NCBI GenBank assembly: GCA_027575805.1
Contig: JANBPU010000010.1
Span: forward strand, 146,907 to 210,906
Source: Mycoemilia scoparia
Taxonomy: Eukaryota; Kickxellomycota; Kickxellomycetes; Kickxellales; Kickxellaceae
DNA: 64,000 bases
Reading direction: 5' to 3'
Made by a program: the position numbers and the translations under genes. Positions 49,551 to 62,393 of this stretch are shown in pieces. How positions within the stretch are numbered: position 1 is the stretch's first letter; the number at the start of each line of letters is the position of its first letter. The notes below the pieces were generated by a model. That model searched no databases and was not told the origin of the DNA. It was given only the letters and a program-made list of their open reading frames with translations.

Positions 49551-51374
49551 TTATTGCATAAGGAACCATGAAATGAGAAGGACGAGGATAAAAAGTGCTA
49601 TAAAATAATGCTCTGTGACAAAATAGTAACAATGGTCGATTATTGTTGGCCATGTCTCTGGGAGCTTGTAGACCTTGCAGCTCTCATCAGCGGATGCGCT
49701 AATAAGAACCTTGTTTTCTCTGTCGAATGATAATGAGGTGATTGGAAATGTGTGGGCCTGGTGAATGATGTGAAGTGTCTATAGAATTAAGGGGATAGCG
49801 ATAGATAAGTCCAGGGTCTCGCTATACACCATATTGCAGGTCTACTGATGATGCTACATACCTTTAAATTGACAGATGAAAGAATGACAATAGCCATGGA
49901 TTTTGTTGCACAGGCAAGAAGTTTTCCATCAAAACTTTAGTAGTTTAGAGAAAGCATAGTGTTTAGTCATGAGTGATAATGGATTTAGTGAAGATTGAAT
50001 GTATGAAATTTTAGGATTTACCTGATAGCGAAAGCAGTCACAGGACTTGAAGCAGCTTTTCGTTGAAGCACTTTAGACCACGATTCTGTATCCCATTTGA
50101 TTACATATGAAGCCTTTTGGGAAGCTTTGTTAAGGACTGTGAACAGGGATGATGGGTCTGATTCCGATTTACTAAAGCGGGAAGCTCTAAACTCTACTTT
50201 TTCATCACCTTTCTTTGCGAGGGGATCAATGACATTTAATGTCTTTCCTTTTTTCGGATCCAGTATTCTGAGCTGGTCCTTTAACAAGACCGACAGCTGT
50301 TGAAATACAATATTATTTCTTCAAGTCAGTTTTATCAGATCAGTTATTTTAACATCAGGTCAACATAAACCAACGTATCTTTCTTACATATTTGTCATCA
50401 GAGCTAAAGTCTACATCCATGATTTCTCCAGGTGCTTTAAGCGGAGAGAATTCTGGTTTCAGTGTTGTACAATCTGTAACGACAACCTTTTACATAAATA
50501 GATTTTGTTGTTATTATTATTATTGGGTATGTACATGGATATTTGCTTTTAGGCATTAAGTGTACAAATAGCTCTCCAACTGTAGCTTACCATGCCATCT
50601 GTGGATCCGCTAGCTATAAGGTCTCCTTTGTTGCTGATAGCAACGGCTCTCTGTATAAAATTGTAAATTGTTAGCCCAATAGTCAACAATTAATGACTAT
50701 GCAATATAAACTTATCATTACCTGGTATTCGCATGGATCGGTGCTTTCTACCGTCTTGGTCTTTTTGTATAGAGTTGGCCTTTTGTAAATGTTTTATCGA
50801 TAGTTAGTATCGCTTTTATGATTGTACTTCATAATGCTTGAGGGGACATTCAAGGTCACATACTTTGATTTATTGAATTTAAAGACCCTTAAATTCTCGT
50901 TATTCCCTGACTTGACATCTTCGTTTGATGAGTTAATCCCACATACCAGTGTCTTTGGATTCTATACATGTGCCAGAATTGATATACAGCCATAAACCGA
51001 TTATACCATATATAGCTAGATGCATTTATATATAAAATCTTACCTTTGCTGAGGTGGCTATACACGTGGGTGCATCCTCTTCTGAATTCAATATAACTTC
51101 ACCCTTTTTCTCTAACCCTAGAGTCTTTTTTGTTATCTTGTGGATGGTCTATACCAAGCCCAACAACAACATTATTATTATTATTATTTGTATTATTCCT
51201 CAAAAAGAACCCCCCAATAGGCCTTAGCATAGGCACATTATAACCTACCAGCTGGTTCTTCACTCCCGATGAGCCCGGGCCTCCACCTCCGCCAATGATT
51301 ATGTCGTTGTTTGCTGTAATTCCGAGACAAAAGACTGGAAATCCAGCTGAATATGAATGCTCTTCTAACTTCAT
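49551..51374 (-). CDS. SEC12: Sec12/PREB-type guanine nucleotide exchange factor for Sar1
   Basis: Nine exons on the minus strand: 51374-51249, 51148-51044, 50961-50864, 50779-50722, 50650-50591, 50486-50388, 50296-50022, 49934-49862 and 49778-49551; product 373 aa. It activates Sar1 at ER exit sites to start COPII budding. The N terminus SYSAGFPVF and the GGGGGPGSSGVKN loop match the family (yeast SYNVGYPAY and GGGGEGNNGI). WD blades include RAVAISNKGDLIASGSTDG, VTAFAISFDGKLLACAT and HTFPITSLSFD. A single C-terminal anchor (FIALFILVLLISWFLM) ends one residue before the stop, so the lumenal tail of yeast Sec12 is absent. All junctions were fixed by frame. Confidence 0.9.
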
Positions 51375-51743
51375 TGCTATTGTATAAGAGTAAGGGTGCT
51401 AGATATATATACTATTTATGAGTATTGCATTAATATAAGGTGGATAGAGAAAGTGCTTCAAGACAACTGTCGTCATGGTTGGGTCTTTGCAATCAATCTG
51501 TGATCTCAAACCTTCCTTTGGTTTACAAACAGTCATGCCTAGACAAAAACAACCATCATGACTAAGGCACTGACTGATCAATTAATTCTCTTTGGCTAAC
51601 AGGCACTTGGAAGTTTTGAAAGTGTAAGAGTTTGGTTTGTCTCGCTTTCTGGCCTTTTGTTTGTCACCAGCATACTTAGAGACTTTGTATTATTTTTAGC
51701 ACAAAGCAGTTCAGGATAATTGCGCATATACCTTGACAAGAAT
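51375..51743. promoter_or_regulatory. Bidirectional promoter region, SEC12 and CreC/WDR20
   Basis: 369 bases between divergent starts. An extra non-coding or short coding first exon for SEC12 in this interval cannot be excluded, because an acceptor-like CAATAG sits just before ATG 51374. Confidence 0.45.
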
Positions 51744-54120
51744 ATGAACGAGCCAAAGCCGAGCTACTATCACCTCGAGGCTCCAGAGGGAACCTGGGAG
51801 GTGGTGTTCATGGGGGACTCTGAGGATTCGGCAAATCAGCTTCTCCCTAAATTGGACAAAGCCGGCAATGCAAATGAGCAGTACACACAGTCAAACACTA
51901 ATGCCGCTCTGCGCGATGCTGCCGAAGCTCTTCAGTCGCCAGCTCAACAACAGCCATTGAATTCTGCAGGAGCCAGGCTTGGGTCAAACAGTATCGCCAT
52001 CGATGTTTCTTCCCAAACTAATAGCACAGGGGCCTCGACGCAGAATGTTTCTAGAATTAACATGTTCCAGCCGGCAAACAAGCCCACGCATGTGAGCCTA
52101 CTGTATTTGCCTGGAAACGGCGCTAGTCCCTACCACATCCCCACCGATGCGCCTAATGTCATCGAAAGCGATCACACATTCCCACCTCATCAGCCATCGC
52201 ACGACGTATTGAGCGCTGACCATCAAAACACACCCTCTCTAACGCCATCGGCACAGAACGGAAATGACATTGGATACAATACGCTACAGGCACCAAAAAC
52301 CTCACGCAAGCCCAGCTTCATGCGATCACTGAGAAGTAGCTGGAAGGTTGGGTCGTCGCCAAGCGGTTTAAACAGTGGGTTCATTCGTTCCAAAGAGCCA
52401 TCAGCCCTTGATCTCAACGCACATGCCAATGACAGCAAAGACCAGAACAAGGATAAGTCGACCAACTCTTCGGCTACAGTGACACGCCTAACATCCAGCT
52501 TCATCCACAGGTTTGTGACTCACGAGGCTATAGATGGCTTCAAGCAGTCATGGAGCAAGACCACATTCCCCTTCGGCTTCATGCTATTTGAAACATCGCG
52601 ATCGTTGGTTTGGGCTCAGTTTAGGTTTGATGGAAAGCCCGAAACGCTTTCGCGGATGGACATGACGAAGTGCGCGCCGGTATGCCACGCGATCAACCAG
52701 GTGAGCCCCAGCGCCGACCATATAGACATTGCTGTTGGATTCCAAGGCGGCGACATAATGTGGTATGACCCTATAAATGCAAAGTACTCCCGCCTAAACA
52801 AAAATGCCCCCAATATGGCGTCAATCCGATCGATACGCTGGGTGCCTGGATCGAAGAATCTGTTCATGGTGGCCCGTGGAGATGGATCAGTGCTGGTAAT
52901 TGATAAAACAAAGGACGATTGGTGGTGCCCGCCACAAGCTGCGATAAAAGCCGCCATAAACTCGTATTCAGAGTATGTATTTGTTGAAATTGCATATACT
53001 TATCAGCGGATGACGATTCTTTGAGCCTCTCTCTCTCTCTGTGTGTTGTGATCCCGCTAATCGGTTTGTATTTTTACATTAGCTTCCAAATGTTCCGTGC
53101 CCACAAATCTAAGCATAATCCTGTATCTTACTGGAAATTAAGCAACAAGGCTATAAATGGTATGTATCATTTCGGGAGCATGGTCATATACAATCGCCGC
53201 CAAGTGGTAACCAAAACGCAAAAATATCTGATATATGTGGTGTATTATAGACTTTGCTTTTTCCCCGGATGGCCGATACGTTGGGCTAGTTGGCGATGAT
53301 GGCGCTCTCCGTGTTGTTGACTTTTATGAAGAAAAGTATGTTCGCGTGTATTCCATTCAGCACACCCACACATCCACATTGCTAAAGAGTATATATATAT
53401 ATATATATATTCACACGCCATAGACCATAGCTAAACCTGAATTCTTTTTTGCTTTATAGACTAGAGAGCGTTTACCTGTCATACTTTGGCGGGCTTACAT
53501 GCATTGATTGGAGTCCGGACTCGCAATATATAATAACTGGTGGAAAAGATGACCTAATAACAATATGGAGTTTCTATGACCAGACCATTGTTGCTCGCTG
53601 CCAGGGTCACCAGTCGTGGGTTACCTCCATCGCGTTTGATCCAGTCGATCTCGACTTTGAAAACACCTACAGGTTTGCCAGTGTTGGCGAAGATACCCGA
53701 CTGCTGTTCTGGGATTTCAGCATATCTTCGCTTCACCAGCCACGTTCATCTCTTAAGAAGGTCAACAGTAAGCATGCTGGTGCTGCGGGCAACATCTCAA
53801 AAACAACCCTAAATGCCCAATCGATTTGTAATGATGGACTGCAACAACAAAAGGAATCCATCGTGCATCCACGCGTTCCCCACGACTGTGTGGCTGTTCT
53901 GCAGCCAGTTATGGTAAGTGCTGCAAACTCTTGGCCCAATAATGACGTTATGGTCTTCTCATAAGTGCGTTGCTTATTGTATATTTATGCTTCCTGTATG
54001 GATTAGAGCGAAGAGATTCATGATGCACCACTTTGTTCCCTGCAGTTTTGGTGCGATTACCTAGTCACAACCTGCCGCCGTGGCCAAGTAAAGTTCTGGA
54101 AACGCCCTGAACTATGCTAA
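51744..54120 (+). CDS. creC: WD40 protein of the CreC/WDR20 family (deubiquitinase partner)
   Basis: Five exons: 51744-52972, 53083-53159, 53251-53335, 53460-53913 and 54007-54120; product 652 aa. Filamentous-fungal CreC stabilises and activates the ubiquitin protease CreB in carbon catabolite repression; WDR20 does this for USP12/46. A long Ser/Asn-rich N-terminal region is followed by the propeller: SLVWAQFRFDGK region, GGDIMWYDP, NPVSYWKLSNKAINDFAFSP, GDDGALRVVDF, YFGGLTCIDWSPDSQY, GGKDDLITIWSF, VARCQGHQSWVTSIAFDP and SVGEDTRLLFWDF. It ends with LVTTCRRGQVKFWKRP, as in the family. The ATG at 51744 is preferred to an upstream TTG. Intron 3 carries a (TA)n run. Confidence 0.93.
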
Positions 54121-54439
54121 GGCTTTTCAAGCTTGATTCTACTCCTATACAAAGATATGCAGTATACTTCTCTCTGGTTTTTATTTTGTCCGCTCACATT
54201 CATGCCTTTCATCCTAATGTACTTTTAATTTGAAACAATGACACCTCATTAGACTAGACATTTCCTCTATGAATATGTCAACCAATGGCAAAGATGATAT
54301 ATATACGTGTGTGTATGTGGCTAAAAAGATGATAACTTTGCTGCTATATTATAACTATACGAGTATACAAAATCTGAATTAATTAGAAAACTTTATATAA
54401 CTTTGACTAACAGTACGACACCCCACAGAGATCTTTCAA
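54121..54439. other. Convergent 3' region between CreC and the Spt23-like gene
   Basis: No gene; AT-rich. No reading frame here supplies a membrane helix for the Spt23-like protein. Confidence 0.65.
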
Positions 54440-57400
54440 TTACTGGTTTGTGGGCTGGCTACCGTTTACTGTGCTGTTTGGTTGGCCTGTTAGCCCATCA
54501 AAACTTGACCAGTCCAAGTCCCAATTTTGAAGAGAGCTGTTTCCATTTATAAAATCGCTTAGTGGTTGGCCTAATAACTGTGTGTGGTCAACAGATGAAG
54601 TATCTTGCAATCCCGATTGTGTCGAGTCTTTTGACGTATCGATTATCCCTGTGCTAGTGTTTAGCTGTTGGCTAGCGGTATCATGAGAAAGCCCAGATGC
54701 CTAAGATGGTATATGCATAGCAGCATTAGTATGATCGACACATGAGATCTGAATGTCATCAATATAATCTATTATAAAATGTAAATCAAGAAATTGCGTA
54801 CCTGATCTGTTGTCGCATCCTCTTTTATAAAGTTCAAGTAACCCTCCCGCTCTTGTAAAACCATCAGTGTGGCATTTTGGTTGTTTGAACGAGCAAGATC
54901 CACTGGGGTAACTCCATTTGAGGCTTTAGCACTTGACGAAGCACCGTAGTTTAGAAGGAGCGCAGCAATCTCTGACCTTCCAAAACACGCTGCAAAGTGC
55001 AATGGTGTATATAGATTGCGGTCGGTTATTTCCACAGTTGATGTTGACTGTACAAGGAAATTGGCCAGCTTCATCATACCCAAGAGTGCACACAAGTGAA
55101 GCAAGCACTTTTGCGTTGCCTTATGTCTCATTAAGAGTGTTTCCTTTGTAATGAGGTTCTGCTGGGCAAGCGAGATAAATAGATTAAAGAGGCTGTCTTC
55201 AATGTTTGCGAGGTCTCTTGACTGGATAGACTGTCTTAGTACCTGGAAGCATGGAAGAGATGCCGCCTTTTCAGCCCGTTGGAGGGCATTTGTATCATTT
55301 TTCTGAATATCAGTACCGGCCAAACTACCATCCGCATCTTGGCCATTGGAACCGTCATTGTTGCTTGCTTCGTGACTCATATTAGATATGAATTGGGAAA
55401 GAATATTGTCATTCGAGATCGTGGGCAATTTATCTACGCCAAGGACACGCAATGCTAATTCTACGAGCGTCTTGTCTGTGTCTTCGACATATTGAAATGC
55501 ACAATAGCTGCTTGGCATTACATTAGGGTTAGCAGATGATGCGTCTGCCGACTTGCGTTGAACGTATACTGGAACAGCTCCAGAGAGCTGGGATGAAGGT
55601 AGGACACAAATTAAGGTATTGGTATTCAAAACTTTAACACCAGTGGCAGAATGTGTTCCAAACATTACGAAAACATCTTGAGTAAAGCCCTTTCCTCTCA
55701 CTGTAATCTCAGTACCTCCAGCGACTGGTCCAACATTAGAGCTCAAGGATTCGATTTTAATACCATCATTACCAACACCTGGATTGCCAACGTTGCTGTT
55801 AACACTGATTCCAGTTGATGAAGCAGATTTTTGAATTGTTTGTCCCATGCCATTGGAATTTTGGGCTGAGTTTGGGTCGCTATTCAAGTTGCTCAAGGCC
55901 TGTGTAATATGTGCCATCATTGGTCGTTGCCCGTAATTTTGGAAGGCTCCCCCAGTTTGTCCGTATGCGGGGCTTCTGGGGTATATGGGGGTATGAGTCC
56001 CTGATCCAGGCATTGACGCGTTGCCATGTGTCGTGTTGAATAAGGCCTGGCTTAGTATCCGTGGGGCGATAGAGCAGGGCTGTCCACTGCTTTGGCTGAT
56101 ACTTGCGGTAGCTGGTGTTGCCCCAGTTGCTTCAAGCAAATTTATACTAGCACTGCGCCTGTGCATTCCACCTTGCTCAGTTCCTTGGTGTTGATTAGAT
56201 ACCGGGAACTGACTGGGAACCACCCCAGTTGAATAAGTTCCTTGATTACTTAATGCAGCAGACATGGCCAAAAGTTGCGACGAATTCTGCATGGCTTGAG
56301 CAAAAGCTGGAGAGGTCATTCCATGTGGAGTCAAAGACCCTGAGCCTAGGAGTTGACTGGATAGATCTCCAGCAAACTGCACTGCGCCTAGCCTTGGCGA
56401 CTGGATAGGAGTATTCCCAAGGCTCGGCGTTCCGGCCAAACTTCCTATATGCGAGTAGGAGTCAAACAAAGCCATCTGCGGCCGTAATGCTGGAGAGTTG
56501 CGAGCAGACATGGTTTGTCTCGACCCCTTGTAGGGCCCCATAGAACCCTCCACAACATGAAGGTTCCCTGCAGATATTGTGGATGGTGCAACGCTTCCTG
56601 CTGGCAATATGTGGGATAGATCGATACCGGGCCTATCATATTCGGCTTTTCCACGAATCTTTCTATCCTGCTTGAATTTAGTCGACTTATGGTCGTCAGT
56701 AATCATAATAGGTGGTGACATCACGCTGGCAACTACATCGCCCTGATAGTCCCTCAAGGACAAGCATACGCAGAATCCCACCTTCTCGCTGTGATGGCGG
56801 CAATAACATGTTATACGAGTTGGCAGCACTATCTCGCCCTTACTAAAGTCGAGTATATCGTTGCAGTTAAAAATTATAATTCTCTGCTTTTCAATAGCAA
56901 TCCGATTTTCGTCCCAATCGATGTCCATGTTTCCTGTTAAAGGCTTTCCAAGAGCAGGGTCTCCCAGGGGTGATCCAGGACGGCTTTGATTTGGGGTTGT
57001 ACAAGTGCTAGGTGCGGTGCTTCGGATTCTGTTTTCCTTTCTTCTAAGGGATCTCTTGTACTCGCGTCGAATACAACCATGACAAGTCTCGACGTTATAG
57101 GTTGGTTTATTTGCGCAAATGACTTTAGCCTCAAGATGGAGTATATGCTGCTCGGATGAAGGCATGTTCTGGTCATGCAGAGCTGTCTTTTGCAAGCGAT
57201 GGCGGAACTTTTCACGTGACACAAGCAACTCAGGCAACTGCAAGTGCGACCAACATGAGACAGGTTTTCCATCGGCACCAAGGAGTCTAAGCGTAAGTTT
57301 GATTTGCGTCTCCACTCTAGATTTTGCGTTTTCTTCTGGAATACCATCAAGTTGGAGCTTCAAGCTATTTGAAAGGCATAAGCATTGTTTTATTAGAGGC

Positions 57401-58345
57401 ATTTTTATACGTAGAGCATACTACATTTTATTTTAGCTTACCCTTGAGCTTTGAGCTGTTGGGCCTGCTGGACAAAATCGGCACCCACAGTTGGAGCGAG
57501 ATATGGCTGCGATTTGTTGACGCCTGGGGCGATACCAGGGTTGCTTGACAGCATAGACTGGTTCTAAATATATAAATGTTATATATAGCAGTAAGTATAT
57601 GCATGTGTTTGGACTGAAAACGTGACTCAGAGCATTGGTCTGCACTTACCATGTAGGCCTCAAGTGAATTTCCAAACCCTTGGGCAGATGGATCACTCAC
57701 ACCCACAGCTGGCACTGGATACATCGAGTTTAAAGCCGCTGTCGACATACCAGGCACCGAGGCGTGGCTAATCTGAGAATGTGTCTGTAAAGGAACGGTG
57801 TTCTGCGCAAGAGGCCCAGTAGGTGGTAAAGGTGCCATGCTCATACTGGCCAGGCTGCTCATAAGGTTTCTTCTGTATGCAGTTGGGTTTGGCGAGACAT
57901 TGGCTGAGTGAGCAACAGACGATGCGTTACTGCCACCCCCGCCCCCGCTTAGAACCAGCTGTGCAGCCATAGCAGCTAAGCCGGGAGACTGCAAGTCATT
58001 AATACTACTAATATCTCCACCACTCAGGCCCAACAGGTTTTGGTGACTTCCGTAGCTAGAAATTTGGTTGTTTGCATTCGAAAAACCTAAAGTTGCAGCA
58101 TTTTTAGGTGGTGATTTTGGTCGTGAAGCCGAGAGCATTGGTGAGGGGTGTGTTGAGCTAAAGGCAGTACCAGGGTTGTTTGAAGGCGAGGCCTGCGCTG
58201 ACTGGAATAAGAATGAAGAGAGGTCTGCATTTGTTGAAGCCAGCTGTGATAATGGGCTAGGCCGGGTCGTTTGGTAAGACTGGTACAATTTTGAAGTAGA
58301 GCCTGGGGATCTTGAGGTGGTGGGAAATGCGTTGTCGCCGGACAT
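54440..58345 (-). CDS. Spt23/Mga2-like IPT/TIG and ankyrin protein lacking a membrane anchor
   Basis: Four exons on the minus strand: 58345-57650, 57563-57442, 57364-54802 and 54700-54440; product 1213 aa. Relatives in yeast are ER-anchored transcription factors released by proteasomal processing that activate the fatty-acid desaturase OLE1. The conserved N-terminal block (LKLQLDGIPEENAKSRVETQ, then CHGCIRREYKRSLRRKENR, FNCNDILDFSKGEIVLPTRI and CYCRHHSEKVGF) is clear. An IPT/TIG fold lies at about 805-890 (GPVAGGTEITVRGKGFTQDV) and two ankyrin repeats at about 1025-1105 (TPLHFAACFGRSEIAALLLNYGA). After the ankyrins the final exon encodes only polar sequence; I find no transmembrane segment, unlike yeast Mga2 and Spt23. 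The N terminus is long and Ser/Asn/Gly-rich. Confidence 0.9.
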
Positions 58346-60215
58346 TGGGTGTCTATTATTGGACTCTAGTCCGTCAATGAGTAAAAGGTAGAATAACTAG
58401 TAGGCCTAAAGCCGTGTGTATATGTGCTTTATATATGGTGTCTGAATAGTGTGAAAAAATAAAGTAGCAGGACTGCTGAGGTGGGCAAGAAGTCAAGGCG
58501 TAAAGGAAATGATGCAATGTGGGGCCATCTATGCACTTGCAAAATCGAGAAATGCCCTACACTGATGGGAATAAATTGTGATTAGCAAAATACAATTTCG
58601 TTCCCCACACCCTGCCAATTGCAGATTACTTTTGCTGCCTCCAGGCCTAATGGGAAGCTGCTGAAATCAAAATCTTCACATCAAAAACTGCTGCAGCTAT
58701 AGTCTTTAACACCACAACCACCACCACAAACAATCCGGAACAAATATGAGAGCCTGACTTTTATACTTCAATGCCGGTGTCAATAACACTTGAAGAGGGA
58801 TCCTGTTAAAGCATCTGATATGGGGAGGATGTGGTATGACTTTGCGCGAACCTTGAGGGTTGTTGCAAAAAGGGGACTTAATTTTACATTCATTTACCCA
58901 CTACTTTGCAGGACTGATGGCTGCGCCAGGGCTGAAGCAATAGAAACACATGTTTATTGCCCTACCCAATGGGAGGTTCTTGAAGCGGTGATCAAAAATG
59001 AAGAATCAACCTCATGTTTGTCTTCAAGTCCTGGTCAGGCCCAATACCTGGTGCTGGCCGCTCTGGCTTTATTAGGGCTAACTCTGATATTTTATATTTA
59101 TGAAAAGCACGGTGCGATTGAAGTCTCTGGGCACTATAAATCTAATAGCCCGACGCGTCCTTTTTTTCATGGCAACTCAGGTCAGCTGGTCGCCTCAACA
59201 AAGGACATTTGGCAGAGACTCCACTAAAAGTGTGACAGAATAATAACTTTGATAATAGCCAACTGTCACTGAGACTTCAGCTGAGATGTATAGTTTTTGG
59301 GCTGAGTAGCAGGGAATATATGAGGGTACCAGTCTGTTCCCTTTTGATGGAGAACTTGCCATATAGGAAACTGACGCTTATTACACAGGCCGTGCTGTCA
59401 CATTCCAAGATTTCTGGAACATTTTTGATATGACTTGCACATGTTTGTTAAAATTGACTTTGTTTCTTTGAGGAGTCACTATCACCACCGTGTGTGGATT
59501 GAAATGCAGGCATTGTCTTGATAAATTTGTTGAATAGCAGTCAAATTTCAAATCTTCAAAGCTCAGCCGAAATTACTGCTTATAATTGCCAATTAATGCA
59601 AAGATAAAAACTCATTGTTTGTTGGACACCCATGCAAATTGTTTGCAAGTCAAGAACGCATCAAGAAGACTTTGGCACTCTAACTTGCATATAAAAATTT
59701 TGCAAACACATAGATCTCAACACTACATGGTGACAAAGTATATGTCATTAAGCACTACAAAGTCGCAATGTATTGAAGGGAGGCTAAAAATCTTTATGCA
59801 AAATTTTACAAGTAAAAATATATAAACCACTCACAAGTACATACCTGATATCTGGTTCCTATTTCTTGTAGAAAGAGCTTTGACAAATCAGGTCCAAAAC
59901 TTTAGTTGTCGAATATTGTCTACAATTGATGGCTCAGCGCTTGTGGCTGTTATGGAACAGGGCTTAAACTTAAAATGTATCTTCCCTGCCCAACTTGAAC
60001 ATTGTCTTATGTACTATTACGCTTAGTTAATTACGATACTTGCTGGTTTGTTCGACCTTTTAATATGGAGATTTCCGTTATATTAATTCTAACAGTGTCT
60101 TGCATTTGGAGTTGGATCTACTAAATAGGTATGCTGGACGGTAAAATATGTGGATCTGAAAACATGCAAATAAAGATGCATCTAAAGTATAATATAACAT
60201 TATAAAGTCGTATGT
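58346..60215. other. Long intergenic stretch, no gene supported
   Basis: About 1.9 kb. A plus-strand frame at 58790-59227 starts with TTG and matches no family. The left end should contain the promoter of the Spt23-like gene. Confidence 0.55.
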
Positions 60216-61980
60216 CTAGAATTCAGCACTTTTTCCAAGCTTCTGAGCATCTGCCTGTGGGTCTTGAGAACTTGGTGCAGCCATCAAAGCTTCGTCTGAT
60301 GCTGGGTGGCGGTACGGACCTTCGTAGCTATCTTCGTCGTTTCTATTTACCACATGCACTCCGCTTGGGCTTCTTGGTTCATCATCAATGCTGGTGGTGT
60401 TTCTGTGACCGTCGCCCAATGTTGTTGGGACTGGGAGGGCTCCATTCTCCTGCGCCGAAAGGGCCTGAATCTTGTAGAGGTTGTAGAAAATTATACCAGA
60501 AAATGCAACAAGCAGACCAACCATATTGACGAATGTTATAGTGTCACCAAAGACCATGACCGAGAATATCACAGTTATGATCTCTTTGAATATACCAGCT
60601 ATTGATAGTGTTACAGCAGATGTTCGTGATATGATAGCAAACTCTGAAAGAACCATCATAAATGCCAATAATCCACCAATAGCCATGAGAGATATTGCGT
60701 CGAAGAGACCCCCAAACTCGCTCAACGCGGTCCAGCCAAATTGCGAGAAGGGTCTTTCGATTATGAGGGACAAGAAAAACAGACTGATGCCCATGACCGG
60801 GCTAAGGAAGAGGATAGTTGCAACGGGATTGTTCATACCCAAGCTTGCCTTTTTGAGCAATATTTGGGTCAGCGACCACCGAAGGCCTCCCATCATGGCT
60901 GCAAGCATGACTTGAACGAATCTATAATGGCAAGTTTATTATTTACAGTGTTGGCGGTTGGTGAATGGTCCAGATAAAATGCACACGACGGGCTGCTTTT
61001 GGTTGTTGTAGGTATTTCAGATAATATGTCATTGGCATCAACTTACCCACTAAATACAAAATGTACCTCTCCAGCGGCCATTAGAAACACACCTGCAGAG
61101 ATCACTGCAATAATCCCAGCCATTCTCCAGTGGAATTTCTCTACACCAAACAAAACAGCGAATACCAAGACAAATGCCGGTGCTGACGACTTGCACATAG
61201 TGTAAAATGTTAATGTGATGGTATGCAGACTGGAGTTGGAAAGCCCAATATCCAAGCCGGATGCGACTCCGCATGGGACAACTCGAGTGCTATAGTATTG
61301 ATAATTCAAAAATCAATTAGCCTGCAATGTGATGGGATGTACCTATGCATCTGTTTCGAGCGTATATCAGTCTGGCTTTATGGTGAGATGCTACTTGCAT
61401 ATAGTTGTTTGATGTTGGCCGTGTTGGGGGACGGAACCTCGGGAGCACTGCTATCACGATACAAGCGCATATGAACTGGATAAGCATATGGAAGCTACTT
61501 GTTAGTAGTGGAAAATTAAAGTTCCTGTGGTTTTTTCCAAAGAGCCAAGTATTGTATGTTGACAATGCTGTCGATAACGTATACCTGTATATTTATTATA
61601 GAGTAGCATTGGGTTTTACTTAGGTTTCATATAGAAGTGGCAGTCAGCAATGTACATGTACGTATATGTGTGCTATTCACACCTACCATGACAAAATAAA
61701 AAACCCGTTAATAAGGAGACTCTTCCGTAATTCTGGGTCAGAGAACATTTTCCATTTGGAGGGGTATGAATAATGAGTTATCCCATTTCTTTGCACGGCA
61801 TCATTGCTATTTGACATGTTTGAATTAGGGGCGTCTATTGCTAAATATATAAACTTGGTATGGGATCAAAGTAGTCAAGTGACCGTGTTTAGTGCAGGAT
61901 GCCTGAAATTTCAAGAAATGTGTTTGCTTACCCGTTAGCTCGATATAATCCCTGGTTTGTTGGACATTGTTATTAAACAT
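60216..61980 (-). CDS. SLC35C2/Ymd8-type nucleotide-sugar or triose-phosphate family transporter
   Basis: Five exons on the minus strand: 61980-61932, 61834-61687, 61584-61399, 61289-61047 and 60921-60216; product 443 aa. It is a ten-helix drug/metabolite transporter of the Golgi or early secretory pathway. Family landmarks: LSTYNTWLFGKNHRNFNFPL, VVPCGVASGLDIGLSN, TFYTMCKSSAPAFVLVFA, GLRWSLTQILLKKASLGMNN, SIAGIFKEIITVIFS and NMVGLLVAFSGIIFYN. Human SLC35C2 affects Notch fucosylation, but the substrate is not settled. A polar cytosolic tail of about 75 residues follows. Intron 3 must be GC-AG (AT then GCAAGT, acceptor at 61290) to give the conserved NYITRVVP; the GT choice nearby breaks the frame. 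Exon 1 encodes a short polar head only. Confidence 0.88.
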
Positions 61981-62393
61981 GGCTTATATTAGAATTCGTA
62001 TTAATGGTGGGAGCAACCAAATCAGCCACAAAGCTTCAACTATATTACAAAAAATGAAGCAGCTGCATATGTATCAGTCGTTATGGGTTCTCGGATCACA
62101 GAACCACATGCTTGGCTCTGAGGTATACCCTCAAAAACAGCTGCTTGGCTATAATATTTATATAAAAATTGCTCAAGCTCATGGGAAATTAAAAGTGATA
62201 AACATTGTAAGAAGCGCAGATAAAGGTACATCATTTCCTGGTCCGTTTAAAAGCAAGTGCATGGATGTAGGATAATACAGATGGAAAATACCCATAATTT
62301 GTACTAGATGGTGGCTGATAACCTCAATATTAGGGAAGGCATTTCAATATTAGCTCTGCCAAGCACTTTTGATATATCTACTCAAAGCAAAAC
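61981..62393. promoter_or_regulatory. Bidirectional promoter region, SLC35C2-like and TMEM223-like genes
   Basis: 413 bases between divergent starts; no clear single motif. An apparent plus-strand frame running through it from 61967 is antisense to the transporter's first exon and is not supported. Confidence 0.5.

Noticed and set aside
58790..59227. Plus-strand 145-codon frame with one hydrophobic segment.
   Set aside because: It begins at TTG, has no splice partners that extend it, and resembles no family.
61967..62275. Plus-strand 102-codon frame.
   Set aside because: It starts antisense within the transporter's first exon and lies in the divergent promoter; no family match.
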